In this document: piece by piece, positions 19,688-29,800 of the stretch
How positions within the stretch are numbered: position 1 is the stretch's first letter
How the letters are laid out: every line of letters begins with the position of its first letter
Source: a virus
DNA: 43,600 bases
Reading direction: 5' to 3' (one strand)
IMG/VR virus record: IMGVR_UViG_3300034110_000104
Coordinates: 1 to 43,600 of that record
Position numbers and translations under genes: made by a program
The notes under the pieces: generated by a model
Seen by the model: only the letters and a program-made list of their open reading frames with translations
Told to the model about the DNA's origin: nothing
Databases searched by the model: none

Positions 19688-20227
19688 TCAGGCCACCCTG
19701 TGCAACAGCCAGCCATGCACGAACGCCGCTTGACTCGGGCGCTGCTCGGCGATCTCGATGTAGCGCACGGCCTGCTGGGCGTTGAGCGCGCGCATGAGCA
19801 CCACGTGCCCGTCCTTGCCGCGTAGCCCCAGGTAGGCGCGCATGGCGGCAATGGTCATGCGCCCGATCTGCCCGTCCACCGGCACGTCGGGGTAGCTCTT
19901 GGCCTCTTGATTGAGCACGTTGAGCGCGCGCTGCAAGAACCTCGCAGCCACCGCAGTGCCCATGTTTACGCCCGTGTCCAGCAGCTCCTCGGCCACAGGC
20001 GCGCTCACCTCGTTGACCAGGTTGAACTTGGGCGCATCCCAGTACCGTTCGAGGTAGATCGACTTGGCCACCGAGCGCGGCATGTCCTGCATGCTCCCGT
20101 GGTAGCCAAAGGCCCGGGCCACCTGCTCGGTGACGCCCCAGTTGGTAGCGCCGCCCCGGTCGGCCGGGTGGTTGACATAACCACCCTCGCGTTCGATCAG
20201 GTCGTCGATGTATTTGTCGATGTTCAT
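19688..20227 (-). CDS. Endolysin, glycoside hydrolase 108 (ZliS-like) with PG_binding_3
   Basis: A 179-aa muramidase. The N-terminal catalytic domain has the family motif EGGYVNHPADRGGATNWGVT with catalytic Glu14 in the EGGY position; the C-terminal half (about 75-175) matches the peptidoglycan-binding partner domain (MTIAAMRAYLG). No signal peptide or SAR anchor is visible, so it needs a holin to reach the cell wall. ATG 20227 is coupled to the upstream gene (ATGA). Confidence 0.93.
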   Translation of the reverse strand: MNIDKYIDDLIEREGGYVNHPADRGGATNWGVTEQVARAFGYHGSMQDMPRSVAKSIYLERYWDAPKFNLVNEVSAPVAEELLDTGVNMGTAVAARFLQRALNVLNQEAKSYPDVPVDGQIGRMTIAAMRAYLGLRGKDGHVVLMRALNAQQAVRYIEIAEQRPSQAAFVHGWLLHRVA

Positions 20228-20493
20228 GGGGTGATCCTCACGTGCGAGGCAATCCATGAAATCAAAGCGCCGATGGTTGACGCTGCGCCGCCCACCAGCA
20301 TCAGCGTGCGCCACCCGCCTCGGGCCTCGCTCAAGGTTTTCTGAATTGCCGCCAAGGTTTTGGCTTGCTCGTTGAGCATGTTGGTCAGGGCCTCGATGGC
20401 ACGGGTCATGTGCTCGACCTCGACCTCCAAACGCACGATATCCTGCTGGGCTTTGTTGATGTCCATTGAATTTTGCTGGTATTGGTCCGCCAT
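20224..20493 (-). CDS. Coiled-coil plus C-terminal TM protein, possible holin/antiholin (89 aa)
   Basis: Residues 10-60 are a long amphipathic helix (DIVRLEVEVEHMTRAIEALT), then a transmembrane segment (LMLVGGAASTIGALISWIAS, about 64-83). This layout is seen in phage lysis cassettes as hemolysin-XhlA-like holin helpers. It is the gene before the endolysin, with ATGA overlap. The 50-bp gap upstream holds an imperfect GC hairpin (CCCACCC/GGGCGGG on the minus strand) but no clear U-tract. Confidence 0.75.
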   Translation of the reverse strand: MADQYQQNSMDINKAQQDIVRLEVEVEHMTRAIEALTNMLNEQAKTLAAIQKTLSEARGGWRTLMLVGGAASTIGALISWIASHVRITP

Positions 20494-20543
20494 CCCTGGT
20501 GCCTTTCTTTCTCCCGCCCTTATGCTGGGTGGGTTTTAAATCT

Positions 20544-21050
20544 TCAAGCCTCGTACATGATGTTGACCGTGCCGGCGTCGAACGTGTCGGTGCCGTTGGT
20601 CGTGGTCAAGCGAACGCGCTGCAAGGCCGCGGCCAGCGTCAGGCTGCCGTTGACACCCGAGTTGCCGGCGGTGTTGGACAAGCCCGATCCACCACTGGCC
20701 ACCCATGTGTTGCCGGTGATATTGGTCAGCACGATGGTGCCGTGCGCGACGTTGGCCGCTGCGGCCAGTCGTGCTGCGAAGAATCCAGCGGACAGCGTGG
20801 CCGAGGTGATGGACGAACCGCCATACCACGACGTGCCGGCGTAGCCCGTTGTGCTCACGCCGCTGGCGTCACCGATCTGCAACAGCATGTCGGCCGAGCC
20901 GGACAAGCTCACGCCGGTGAACTGAACTGTGATGCGCTTAACCCATGAGGGCAGGTCGCTAAAGTTGACGGCTGTACCAGAGGCACTGACCGCAGTGGCG
21001 CTCGATATTCTTGCATCGAGCATTTCATTGGGTACTTTAGTAAGTGGCAA
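20544..21050 (-). CDS. Tail-fibre-like beta-rich virion protein (168 aa)
   Basis: Starts MPLTKVPNEMLDARI, a fragment often seen in fibre tip and baseplate-type phage proteins. The rest is Gly/Ser/Thr-rich beta structure resembling a C1q or jelly-roll head (VKRITVQFTGVSLSGSADML, then GDASGVSTTGYAG). It reads from a TTG at 21050; an ATG occurs only 27 nt further in. It lies between the fibre genes and the lysis cassette. Probably a receptor-facing or decoration protein. Confidence 0.72.
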   Translation of the reverse strand: MPLTKVPNEMLDARISSATAVSASGTAVNFSDLPSWVKRITVQFTGVSLSGSADMLLQIGDASGVSTTGYAGTSWYGGSSITSATLSAGFFAARLAAAANVAHGTIVLTNITGNTWVASGGSGLSNTAGNSGVNGSLTLAAALQRVRLTTTNGTDTFDAGTVNIMYEA

Positions 21051-21068
21051 ACATCTGCCCTGCCTTTC

Positions 21069-21419
21069 TTAAACGTGGTCGCCCGATGGATCGAGCGGGT
21101 CGAGCACGGGCTCAAAGAATTTCACGACGGCCAAGCGCCAACCAGTGCTGTTCTGGTGGCGCTTCAATCGACTGGTCACCGTCCACTCTTGCGGCACCTC
21201 CAGCAAGATGATCGTCATCACGAACACATTGACCAGCAGGTCCAGCACCAGGCCGATCACCAGCGTGGGATAACCGAAGGCCATACCCAGCTTCGTCAGC
21301 TTGCCTGCGTCGCGCACGCGCTTGATGTTCATGACTGCGCAGTAAAAGACATACAGGCCGTAAGTGATGGCGAGTGAGAGGCCGATGTAGATCAGGCCGT
21401 TGGTGGCGTGGGTGTTCAT
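21069..21419 (-). CDS. Multi-spanning membrane protein (116 aa)
   Basis: Two or three hydrophobic segments: GLIYIGLSLAITYGLYVFYC (about 7-26), FGYPTLVIGLVLDLLVNVFV (about 45-65, continuing to MTIILL). A polar, basic C-terminal tail follows. It is coupled by ATGA to the 37-aa gene and sits between fibre and lysis genes. Similar membrane proteins occur in this slot in related podoviruses, with no known role; a lysis helper is plausible. Confidence 0.7.
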   Translation of the reverse strand: MNTHATNGLIYIGLSLAITYGLYVFYCAVMNIKRVRDAGKLTKLGMAFGYPTLVIGLVLDLLVNVFVMTIILLEVPQEWTVTSRLKRHQNSTGWRLAVVKFFEPVLDPLDPSGDHV

Positions 21420-21529
21420 GACTGCGCCCCTTCGCCGTTGCTGTCGTTCTGCAGCGTGATTCCGCAAGCCAAAAGATCCACGCCAACAAGCTCTGGGTAG
21501 AGCGCTTTTACTTTTTCAAAAAGGGTCAT
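21416..21529 (-). CDS. Small fibre-associated protein (37 aa)
   Basis: Read from ATG 21529 to TGA 21416: a 37-aa product with MTLFEKVKALYPELVGVDLL and a polar end. The KALYPEL...ITLQNDSNG pattern is found in small proteins placed after phage fibre genes. Both ends overlap neighbours by ATGA. It may assist fibre assembly; this is a guess from position. Confidence 0.7.
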   Translation of the reverse strand: MTLFEKVKALYPELVGVDLLACGITLQNDSNGEGAQS

Positions 21530-22185
21530 GTTGCACTCCGGGCAAGTGAAGCTGAGAACCCATTCAACGCTCCGTTCATGGTGAGCGTGCCAGACCCTTC
21601 GACGTTTCCGTACAGTTCAAGATAATCTGTGGTCCCATTCATAAAGACCAACGTAGAGACGTGCGCGGTCCCTACGTTTGCGCTTGATTGCGGTGCGGTT
21701 GACCCCGATGCGATAGCTGCACCGTTTTTATATACGGACGCAATCACGCGCCCAGTGCTGGTTGACCCCCCGCCAGATACAAAAGCGTTGACTTGGTAGA
21801 ACCCCGCCACGGTTGGCAGAAACGCGTAAGCTGGAACACCGCCAACCGTGCTTCCAGTGGCGTTAAAGTTCGCGTTGGTATCGAAAACTTCATTCGACTG
21901 CGCGCACTTAGTATTCACTCCGTTTGATACCGTTTGACCAGCGCCTTGGTTGGCCGCAAAAGCGGGCCCTCTCCCCACTACGTTTGCGGCCAACATGCTT
22001 TGGGTAATGGTGCCGGCAGGGACGTTTGACAGATCTTGCCGCGCCATAGGGAACCCACCCGCAGTGGCCCCATCGTGAACGACGACCACATCCTTCGTGG
22101 TGTCGACGGTAACCTCGCCGACGGCGCCTGTAAAAGTGGCGTGCTGCGAGGTCGTGCCGCGGCGCAGTTGCAGTTGGTTGCTCAT
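21526..22185 (-). CDS. Receptor-binding fibre with Mtd-like N-terminus and C1q-like head
   Basis: Residues 1-50 (LQLRRGTTSQHATFTGAVGE, VVVHDGATAGGFPMAR) closely follow the N-terminal domain of the major tropism determinant (Mtd) of Bordetella phage BPP-1. The remaining about 130 residues, however, look like a C1q/TNF-type jelly roll (YAFLPTVAGFYQVNAFVSGG, VSTLVFMNGTTDYLELYG), not the C-type lectin fold of Mtd. No reverse transcriptase or template repeat is found, so it is not diversified by a DGR. It should form the fibre tip that contacts the host. Confidence 0.82.
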   Translation of the reverse strand: MSNQLQLRRGTTSQHATFTGAVGEVTVDTTKDVVVVHDGATAGGFPMARQDLSNVPAGTITQSMLAANVVGRGPAFAANQGAGQTVSNGVNTKCAQSNEVFDTNANFNATGSTVGGVPAYAFLPTVAGFYQVNAFVSGGGSTSTGRVIASVYKNGAAIASGSTAPQSSANVGTAHVSTLVFMNGTTDYLELYGNVEGSGTLTMNGALNGFSASLARSAT

Positions 22186-23796
22186 TTACAAATCTCCTAA
22201 ATCAAGTGTTGATGCAAGTTTGTCGACGGTGACAGCACCCGACTGGAGCTTGGCCGTGCTGACGGTGTTGTCGCTGGGAACCCCAATCGCAAGCGGCTGG
22301 GTCCACACCACCTCGATGTTGTTGGTTGCGGTGGGCGGCGCAGCGCTGAACGTGAGTGTGGTGCCAGACAGCGAGTAGGTGTCTTTTTGCTGGTACACGC
22401 CGCCGACAAACACCTGCGTGTTGTTCTCGCTGCCAGGGTCGCCAGACAAAGAGAACGCCACGGTCGATGTATTGCCGCTGAATCGATCAATGACGACGTT
22501 CGTGCCGCCCACTCCAGACCCAGCAGCGAACCACTGGCCCGTCTCAGCGTCTGCCACAAACGTGGCGCTGCTGTACTGGTTGGACAGCACGTAAGTCGTT
22601 TGCCCGTTGATGGTGTCGGACCCAGATCGCGTCACGGTCACGGTGTTGCTGTCGCCGGTCCACTTGACCACCGACACCTTGAAGCCGTCAGAAACGGTCG
22701 AGATGGCGGGCAGCGTTACCGTGCGTGCACCACCCGTGGTGGTCATGCGGATCAGGTCGCCAGCATCGGCAGCCACGACCGTGTAGTTGGCGCTCTTGTC
22801 CTGCACGGCGCTGTACATGCCAGACGCGATGATCGCCGCAGCCGCAGATGCCGAGGCCGCCGCGTCGGCCGCAGAGGACGCAGCATTCGTTGCCGCAGTC
22901 GGTGCAGCAATGATGGCTGGCAGGTTGGCCACAGTCGTTTCGATGTCGCCGATGTTGGTCGCCACAGTTGTGACGTTGGCTGATATGCCAGCGACAGTAT
23001 TGATGTTCGCGCTATTGGACACGACCGCGTTGATGTTGGTCATGTTGGCCACGGCGGCCTGCACGTCGTCGATGTTGCTTGCAACCGTGATGATCGCACT
23101 GGCCGGGCTTGTGCCTGTGCCGGTTGTTGGCGACGTGATGCTGCCCAAGTCGTAGTCGTAGCCAGTGCCCGCAAGATCAGCGGCCACCAGGTTGACCTCA
23201 ATGATTGAGTCTCCGACCGAGTTGATGTTTACGATTGACTCGGCCACCGTGTTTATTTCCGACACCGGCTCGTTCAGATCATCGGCCACGACCTGCACCG
23301 CGCCGATGCTACCCGCCACCGTGTCGATGTTGTCCGCGCTGTCAACCAGTCGAACGATGTTCGCTGTAAAGCTCTCAACATCTTCAGCGGTGTTGGTGAT
23401 GGGCAACTTGGCCGAGCGGTCCACTTGTTCCTGCAACTGCTGGATCTGGATCGTGGCCCGGTCCAGCGCGTCGCTGATGACCTTGGGATAGAACCCGCCC
23501 TGGTTGGTCAGGTCGGTGGGTTGCAAGTTCTCCACGGCACTGGTCAGCACCAGCGTGGTGTCGGTGGCCAAGGCCGTGCCCAGCACCACCGTGCCGCCGG
23601 GGTTGGCGTTCTGGTTGGTGTTGAGGCTCACGGTGTAGTTGGTGCCCTGCACCAGCACAGTCTCCACGCCGTCCTCGTCGGCCCGCACCACCAGCAGGTC
23701 GTCGGCCTTGAACACCTTGAAGGTGAACGGAAAGCTGGTTGAGCTATCGTTGCCGACGAACGGGCCGGCTTTTCGTGTTTCGGACGAGATCGTCAT
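22186..23796 (-). CDS. Tail fibre, T7 gp17-like N-terminus
   Basis: A 536-aa protein. Residues 1-130 match the T7 gp17 N-terminal virion-attachment type (AGPFVGNDSSTSFPFTFKVF, then FKADDLLVVR, GGFYPKVISDALDRATIQIQ). The centre (about 135-300) is a long Val/Asn/Ile-rich helical shaft with heptad-like repeats and an Ala stretch (AASSAADAAASASAAAAII). The C-terminal half is a beta domain. It would connect the tail to the Mtd-like receptor fibre, whose gene follows directly (TAAATG). It is the first gene after late promoter C, with AGGAG before the ATG. Confidence 0.88.
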   Translation of the reverse strand: MTISSETRKAGPFVGNDSSTSFPFTFKVFKADDLLVVRADEDGVETVLVQGTNYTVSLNTNQNANPGGTVVLGTALATDTTLVLTSAVENLQPTDLTNQGGFYPKVISDALDRATIQIQQLQEQVDRSAKLPITNTAEDVESFTANIVRLVDSADNIDTVAGSIGAVQVVADDLNEPVSEINTVAESIVNINSVGDSIIEVNLVAADLAGTGYDYDLGSITSPTTGTGTSPASAIITVASNIDDVQAAVANMTNINAVVSNSANINTVAGISANVTTVATNIGDIETTVANLPAIIAAPTAATNAASSAADAAASASAAAAIIASGMYSAVQDKSANYTVVAADAGDLIRMTTTGGARTVTLPAISTVSDGFKVSVVKWTGDSNTVTVTRSGSDTINGQTTYVLSNQYSSATFVADAETGQWFAAGSGVGGTNVVIDRFSGNTSTVAFSLSGDPGSENNTQVFVGGVYQQKDTYSLSGTTLTFSAAPPTATNNIEVVWTQPLAIGVPSDNTVSTAKLQSGAVTVDKLASTLDLGDL

Positions 23797-23823
23797 GCGT
23801 GCAACTCCTGGGGGATTGTCGCA

Positions 23824-23856
23824 AGACTATCCGCCCAGGGTCCCAATACGCGCACC
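23824..23856 (-). promoter_or_regulatory. Late promoter copy C (fibre-lysis operon)
   Basis: Minus-strand GGTGCGCGTATT (23856-23845), 15 nt, TAGTCT (23829-23824). It fills the 66-bp gap after the stop of the giant ejected protein. The predicted start at about 23817 leaves a 20-nt leader with AGGAG before the ATG at 23796. Confidence 0.75.
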
Positions 23857-23862
23857 GATGGC

Positions 23863-26800
23863 TTATTGCTGGTAACCGAACAGCACCGCCGCCGGGTTGT
23901 CCGTCTCGCCGTCCAGGTAGGCGTTGATGCCGGTGATGCTGCGGTTGATCTGTGCCGCTGGCAAGCCGGTCAAGCCACCGATCAGGTTGATGCTGGCCTT
24001 GCGGAACGCATCGTCGAACTCGCCCTGCTGGGCTTGGGTGATGAACTTGAGCGTGTCGCCCACCACGCGCACACCGGCCGGGCCTTGGTAGTCGCGCGCA
24101 CCCTCGGCGCCGGTGATGATCTTGGCCGCCTCTGAGAACTCGCGCACCACCACCATCGTGCCCATGAGGTAGCTCAACTGCTCGGCAGCCAGCGAACGGG
24201 CCAAGCCCTCCAGATCCTCATCGTCGTCATCGCCCCCGGGCGTCAGCGCATCCTTGAGCACCTTGCCCAGCACGGCCGGCACGGTGAACAGCATCAGGTA
24301 GTCCGCTGCCAGCTTGGCCTTGCTCTTGGTCGTCATGGTCTGCGCCACGGCCATGTTGAACACCGTGTTCATGTAGCTGTAATACACGGTGAACAGCTTG
24401 AGCGCTGGCGCACCGCGCTCGACCCGGCTCAAGTCCTTGACCATGCCCGAGCCCTGCGACTCGATCACGGCCTGGTCGGCCAGCGCGATGGCGCGGTTCT
24501 CGTCGTTGCCGTCGGCGATGGCCTTCTCGTAAGCCCCCAACCAGGTCGGCGTGTCCACCATGCGCTGCACGCGCATCATCAGGAAGTACGCGCCCAGCGT
24601 GATGGCGCGCATGGCAGCGGTCTGCCCCTGCACCTGGTTGCGCAGTTCGTTCAGCTCCCGGAACTGCGTGCGGCTGCGGTCGGCCATGAACGTGGACTTG
24701 CCCACCACCTCGCGGCTTTTGGCAATGGGTGAGCCGACATACTGCGCGATGCCCCTGCCGATCCACTTGGCGCCCACGCGCACGATGGACTGGTTGAAGC
24801 CCGTGATCTGGATGGCCGCGCTCATGACGTTGAAGCCCAAGCCCGCCGCGCTCACACCCTGGCGCAGTCGGCCCAGCGCTGCCTCGGCGGCGTTCTGCGC
24901 ACCCTTCTCCCCCTCGGCCACGTCGTTGACCCAGCTCTTGAACTGTTGCTTGACCTCGGGGCCGTAGGTGGTGCGGATGGCTTGATCGATGCGCTGCGAG
25001 CGCAGCAGCCGGTTGGCGTCGATGAGCCACTCGTGCCAGGCCAAGTCGTGGATCACGTCGTTCACGCCCGAGTACATCCCGGCCAAGGTGTAGAGCAGAG
25101 GACGGCCCGACACCTCCTCGGCGCGGCTCTTGGTGAACGACCGGCGCGTGGTCGCGCTGGTGAACGCGCCCTGCATCTGGCGCTTGGCGTCCTCGGCGTC
25201 GGCAAATTCCTCGGCGCGCTGGCTAGCCGCCGGGTCGTACTTGATCGGGTAATACCCACCGCGCAGGGTGATCTGCTCGCCGTCTGCCGTGGTCACGGTG
25301 AACGGTTGAGGGTCCACCCAGTCGGGTTCCTTGCCGTACACCCGGCGCTCTTTGGCGCCGATCTCGGGCCGGTAGCTCTCGAAGTGGTCCCAGATGGACT
25401 GCACCGCGCGCCACTCGGCAGCGCTCAGGGACTGCAACACCGGCGCGATCTGCTGCACCGTCCAGCCCTCACCGCCCAGCAAGCGCTGCACGTTGCCTGC
25501 GTTGCCGGTGTTGAGCGCGATGGCGATGCGTGCCTCGCGGTTCAAGCTGCGGCCGATGCTGGGGAAGAACTTGCCCGAGCCGCCCATCTTGCCCTGCTTG
25601 AACACCGGCGCCATGATCTTGGTCAGCGCGACCGTGGCATCGGCGCGCTTTTGCGTCTCCATGTTGCCGCGCTCGTTGGCCGAGCGGATGAAGTATTCCC
25701 ACATCGGCCCGCCGTCTTGGCCGCCGTCCATGACGCGCGCCCAGGTGGCCGCCTTGATATGGCTGGCGTAAAAGTTCTTCATCGTCTGCGCCCAGCGCCC
25801 CAGATTGGTCGTGGGCGTGCGAGCGTCCGAGGTGCGCCCGCGCGAGTTGGCCTCGATGCTGGCGACGATCTCCTCCTTCACCGCATCGAACGCGCGGTTG
25901 TCGGCAGCCGTGAGCAGGCGGTTCTTGAGTCGGCCCAGGTGTTCGATCTGCTTGACCGAATCCACGAGCCCCCGGAACTCCTCGACCGTCAGGTTCTTGT
26001 AGCTGGTGCGGTATGCCTCGTTGAGCAAGTCCGCAGGGATGTCGGGCTCCAGGCCCTGCTCGCGCTGCGACTCCACCCATGCGGCCAGCGCCGTGCGCTT
26101 ATCGATGGCCTTGAGGCTTTGCCCGGTGCGCAGGTCAAAGCGCTCCAGCAGCGCCTCGATCTGGTCGGCATACTCGGCGTCGATGCTCTTGCGCACGCCG
26201 TCGCTGTCGAACTTGCGCAGGTAGCGCAGGCCCTTGTCCACCTCGTCCTGCGCGTTGTAGGCAGCTTTGGCGGCGTAGTTCTGCACCAACTGGTTGCGCT
26301 TCTCGGCCGCTGCCGTTGGCAGGTCGCCCGAGCGGCTGGCCTTCTCGGCTGCCTTGGCCGCACGGGCCTCAGCGTTGGCGTACTGCCCCGGCTTGATGTC
26401 GCGCAGCTTGAGCCGGGCGATCAGCGTGTTGGCGAACTCACGGGCCGCTGCCGCCATGATCTTGCGCTGGCCGGTGGCCTTGGCCAAGGCGTTGGCCTCG
26501 GTGGCCACGAAGCGCGCACGGGCGTCGTTGTGGATGGCCATGTCCGCCGCGCGCTCGATGGCCTCGGGCGTGGCCAGTTCGCCGTAGCTCTCCATCATGC
26601 GCGCATCGGTCAGCGCCTCGATCTCCTCGGCCGGTGGCGTGGCCTCGGCCAAAGCCCGGGCCATCTCGTCGCCGCTGGTGAAGCCGAACGCATCAGCCAC
26701 CACGTCGGGGTGAATGCCGTCAGCGTCCACCATCTTGCGCTCGATCAGCGCAGCCACCACCTCGTCGGGCAAACCCAAGCCCTTGAGCGATGGCGTGTCG

Positions 26801-29800
26801 AGCTTGCCGACCTCGGTCGCCTCGATGTCCAGGCCCAAGCCCGGCATCTCATCGTCGATGGCTGCCTCGCGCTCGATCTCGGCGATGCGCTCCCAGCCCT
26901 CGGCCGTGTACTGTGGGTTGGTCACACTGCGCCGGATCAGATCCAGCGCGGCGTTGTTGTCCTCGGTGTCGGTGTAGCCGTATTCTTTGAGCAGCATGGA
27001 CGCCTGCTCGATGCTCAGGCCCTTGCCCTTGCCAGCGAACAACCAGCGCGAGCCCACGCGCACGTTGCCGTCGATGCCCAACTCGCTGCGCGTAGCTGGT
27101 GACAGCCCGCCCTTGGATGCCAGGAACTCATGCGCCGCCTCGGGCATTCCCTTGGCAGATGTGGTTCCAATGGCCAGCCGCTTGGCTGCATTGGCCTCGG
27201 CCTCAAGCTGGGCCTCGGACTTCTCCACCAGGGCGAACCCACCCTCGACCTTGACCACGCGGGTGTTGGCTTGCAGCTTGCGCGCTTCTTTGGCTGCGCG
27301 CTCGGTCTTGAACGGTTGACCACCTTCGGCGAACGGTGTGCCGTCTACGCCGATGTACGCTGGCGCCGGTTTAGCCTCAGCTTGGCCGTCAACGGTGCGG
27401 ATGGTCGAGTAGGCGTTGGGCGTGCCCTTACCCGTCAGGAACTGCCAAGCCCGGTACACCGGCAGGCTCAAGACCTCACGGCGCACATCCATCTGCACCT
27501 CACGGCGCAGCGCGTCGGCGCGCTTTTGCAGCTTCTTGATCTCCCGGCCGCGAGCGTTGCGCGTCCATGCAAGGTCGCGCAGGGTGCGCGCTTGCACCTC
27601 CTCGATGGCGTCCTGCGTGGCCTCCATGCCCAGCGCCTGGTAGGCGGCAAATTCCTGCACCGTCATCCCGGCCTGCTCGGCCGTCTCGAACAGCGGCATC
27701 ATCGAGCGCGCTTGCTCGGCCAGTGCGATCTGCTCGGTGGTGGCGATCATGCGGTCGAACACTGCACGGATCTCAGCGTTGAGCGTGCCGGCTTCGGGGT
27801 TGGCCGCCACGTAATCCTTGATCGAGCGGTAAACGCTAATCAGCCACGCACGGAACCGCTGGAAATAAGGTTGCAACTCAATGCTCGGGGCTCTGCCCTC
27901 GAACAGATAGACCTCGAACGACTCAGCGGTGCGCTCGTGCATCACGCGCTTTTCCTCGAAGTCCATGGTGTACCAGGTGCGCAACTGCTCCTCAATGTTG
28001 CCCTGCAAGCCGTGCCAGGTGAACAGCGCATGCACGTCGTTGACGATCTGCTGCTCACCCTCGGTCATGGTGCCGTCACCGAACGCACTGTTGGCCGCCA
28101 CGAGTTCGGCGGCCAGGGTAATGTCCGACTCGAAAAAGTAATGCCCCGACTCGTGCAAGAACGTGCTCAGGTCAGCAGCGCGCAGCAGCGTGATCGTGTT
28201 GTTGCTGGGACTGAACGACCCGCGCGGGCCGGGCTGGCGGATGCGGGATTGGAAAAACAAGTTCTCAAACTCGCCCAGCTTGGTGGCGCGGTCGGTTTCG
28301 TCCCCGGCCTTGTAGGTGCGAATGTCCTCGACGTTTTTGCGCAGTTCGGCCAGCGCCTTCGGGTCGATGTTGTCGGGCACCACGGCGCCCTTGAACTCAG
28401 CCAGGCTCACGTCGCGCAGGACCTTGGCCTCAAAGTACGCCGTCGGCAGCTCGCGCAGCCGGGTCATGAACTCGGCGATCCGGACACTTCGATCACCGTC
28501 CACGTTCACGTCGTACTGGGCCGCTGCCTTCGCCACGCCCATCGTGGCCGCGTCCTCCATGATTGCGGTCAGTGTGTCGGTTTTGATGTTCATGGCGTCG
28601 GCCATGTTCGTGAACTCGGTATTGATCTCGTCCTTGATCTTGTCAAAGTCCTCGGCGCTTACCAGCCGGTCCTTGGCCTTGCGGATCTGCTCCACGCTCT
28701 TGAACTGGGGCGTGAACTTGGCGCGCAGTGAGCCCACGCCATAGTTGAAACTCTCGCCACCGCGCAGTTCTTTCTTGAGAATCTTGACGACGTTCTCAAG
28801 CGTGTGCGGGATGTACTTGCGGTTGCCCGAGTTGGTGAACCCTTGGAAGATGCGCTCGTTGGGTGCGAGGTCCTGGATAAACGACTTGGCCGCAGTCTCC
28901 AGTTCATTTGTCAGACCAGCATCCCGCACCTGATTTTGAAGCGCGTTTCTGGTCGCCATGGAGTCCACCTTGCCACTGTCGCGCAGGTCACGCCGATAGC
29001 TTATAACTTGGTCGCCGTAGGATGAAACGATCTGACTGCGCCCACGTTCTTCGGCGCGAGCACGGTCGGCCTTGACCTCAACCTCTGCCGCAGCGCGGTC
29101 GCCACCGTAGGCTTGGGCCAGCATGTTGGTGTAGGCCTCCCACGCGGCATCGACGAATGCTGGGTCGGCAATGAGTTCGTGCTTCATCCGCGTATCGTTG
29201 GCGAATGCGGCCAGTTCGGTCGGCAAAGGCTTGACCTCGGTGCGCACGACGCTCGGCTCAATTCCCCGGTCGGCCAAGAACGTCCACATGAACGCGGCAT
29301 TGCGCTCCAGCTCGCGGGCGCCCTCGCGCTCCACCTCGCCCCATTCGATGTACCGGCTGTCCGTCGCCACCATGCCGTTCTTGAGTTTCGCCTCGGCACC
29401 CTTCTTCATGCTCGGGGTGAACTCGTAGGTGACGCTCGGATAGCGCGGCGAGTAGATGTCGGCGCCGAACACCTTGGCCCCGGCGTAGCCCTTGGGGTCG
29501 GCCAAGTTCTTGTCGCCGATGAGCGTGATCTCGCCAAACCCGGTGAGAGGTGTGTCCTTCTTGGTAACGGCCAGCGACGGCACCGGGATGCCGCCCATCT
29601 TCACCGCATGCAGCAGGTTGGCCGCGGTGAGGTTGTGGGTGACGATCAAGTCCCGGTCGGCGGTGGACTGATTCAGAATGTTCGCATCATTCGGATCGAA
29701 CGTGCCACGGTTGCCGGTGGCGCTCTTGATCTGGGTGGGGTTGAATACTGCGTAAACATCAGCAGGTGGCGCATCCATTGCGTCGCGGACATTCTTGAAT

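Noticed and set aside
20494-20543. Terminator in the gap before the 89-aa lysis-cassette gene
   Set aside because: The CCCACCC/GGGCGGG stem is imperfect and there is no U-tract on either side.
21526-22185. Diversity-generating retroelement as in BPP-1
   Set aside because: No reverse transcriptase, no accessory gene and no template/variable repeat pair could be found.
24946-27102. Long plus-strand frames opposite the giant gene (also near 29113-31200 and 12128-14119 on the minus strand)
   Set aside because: They are antisense shadows of GC-rich coding genes: biased composition (Leu/Arg/His/Val), no ribosome sites and no operon fit.
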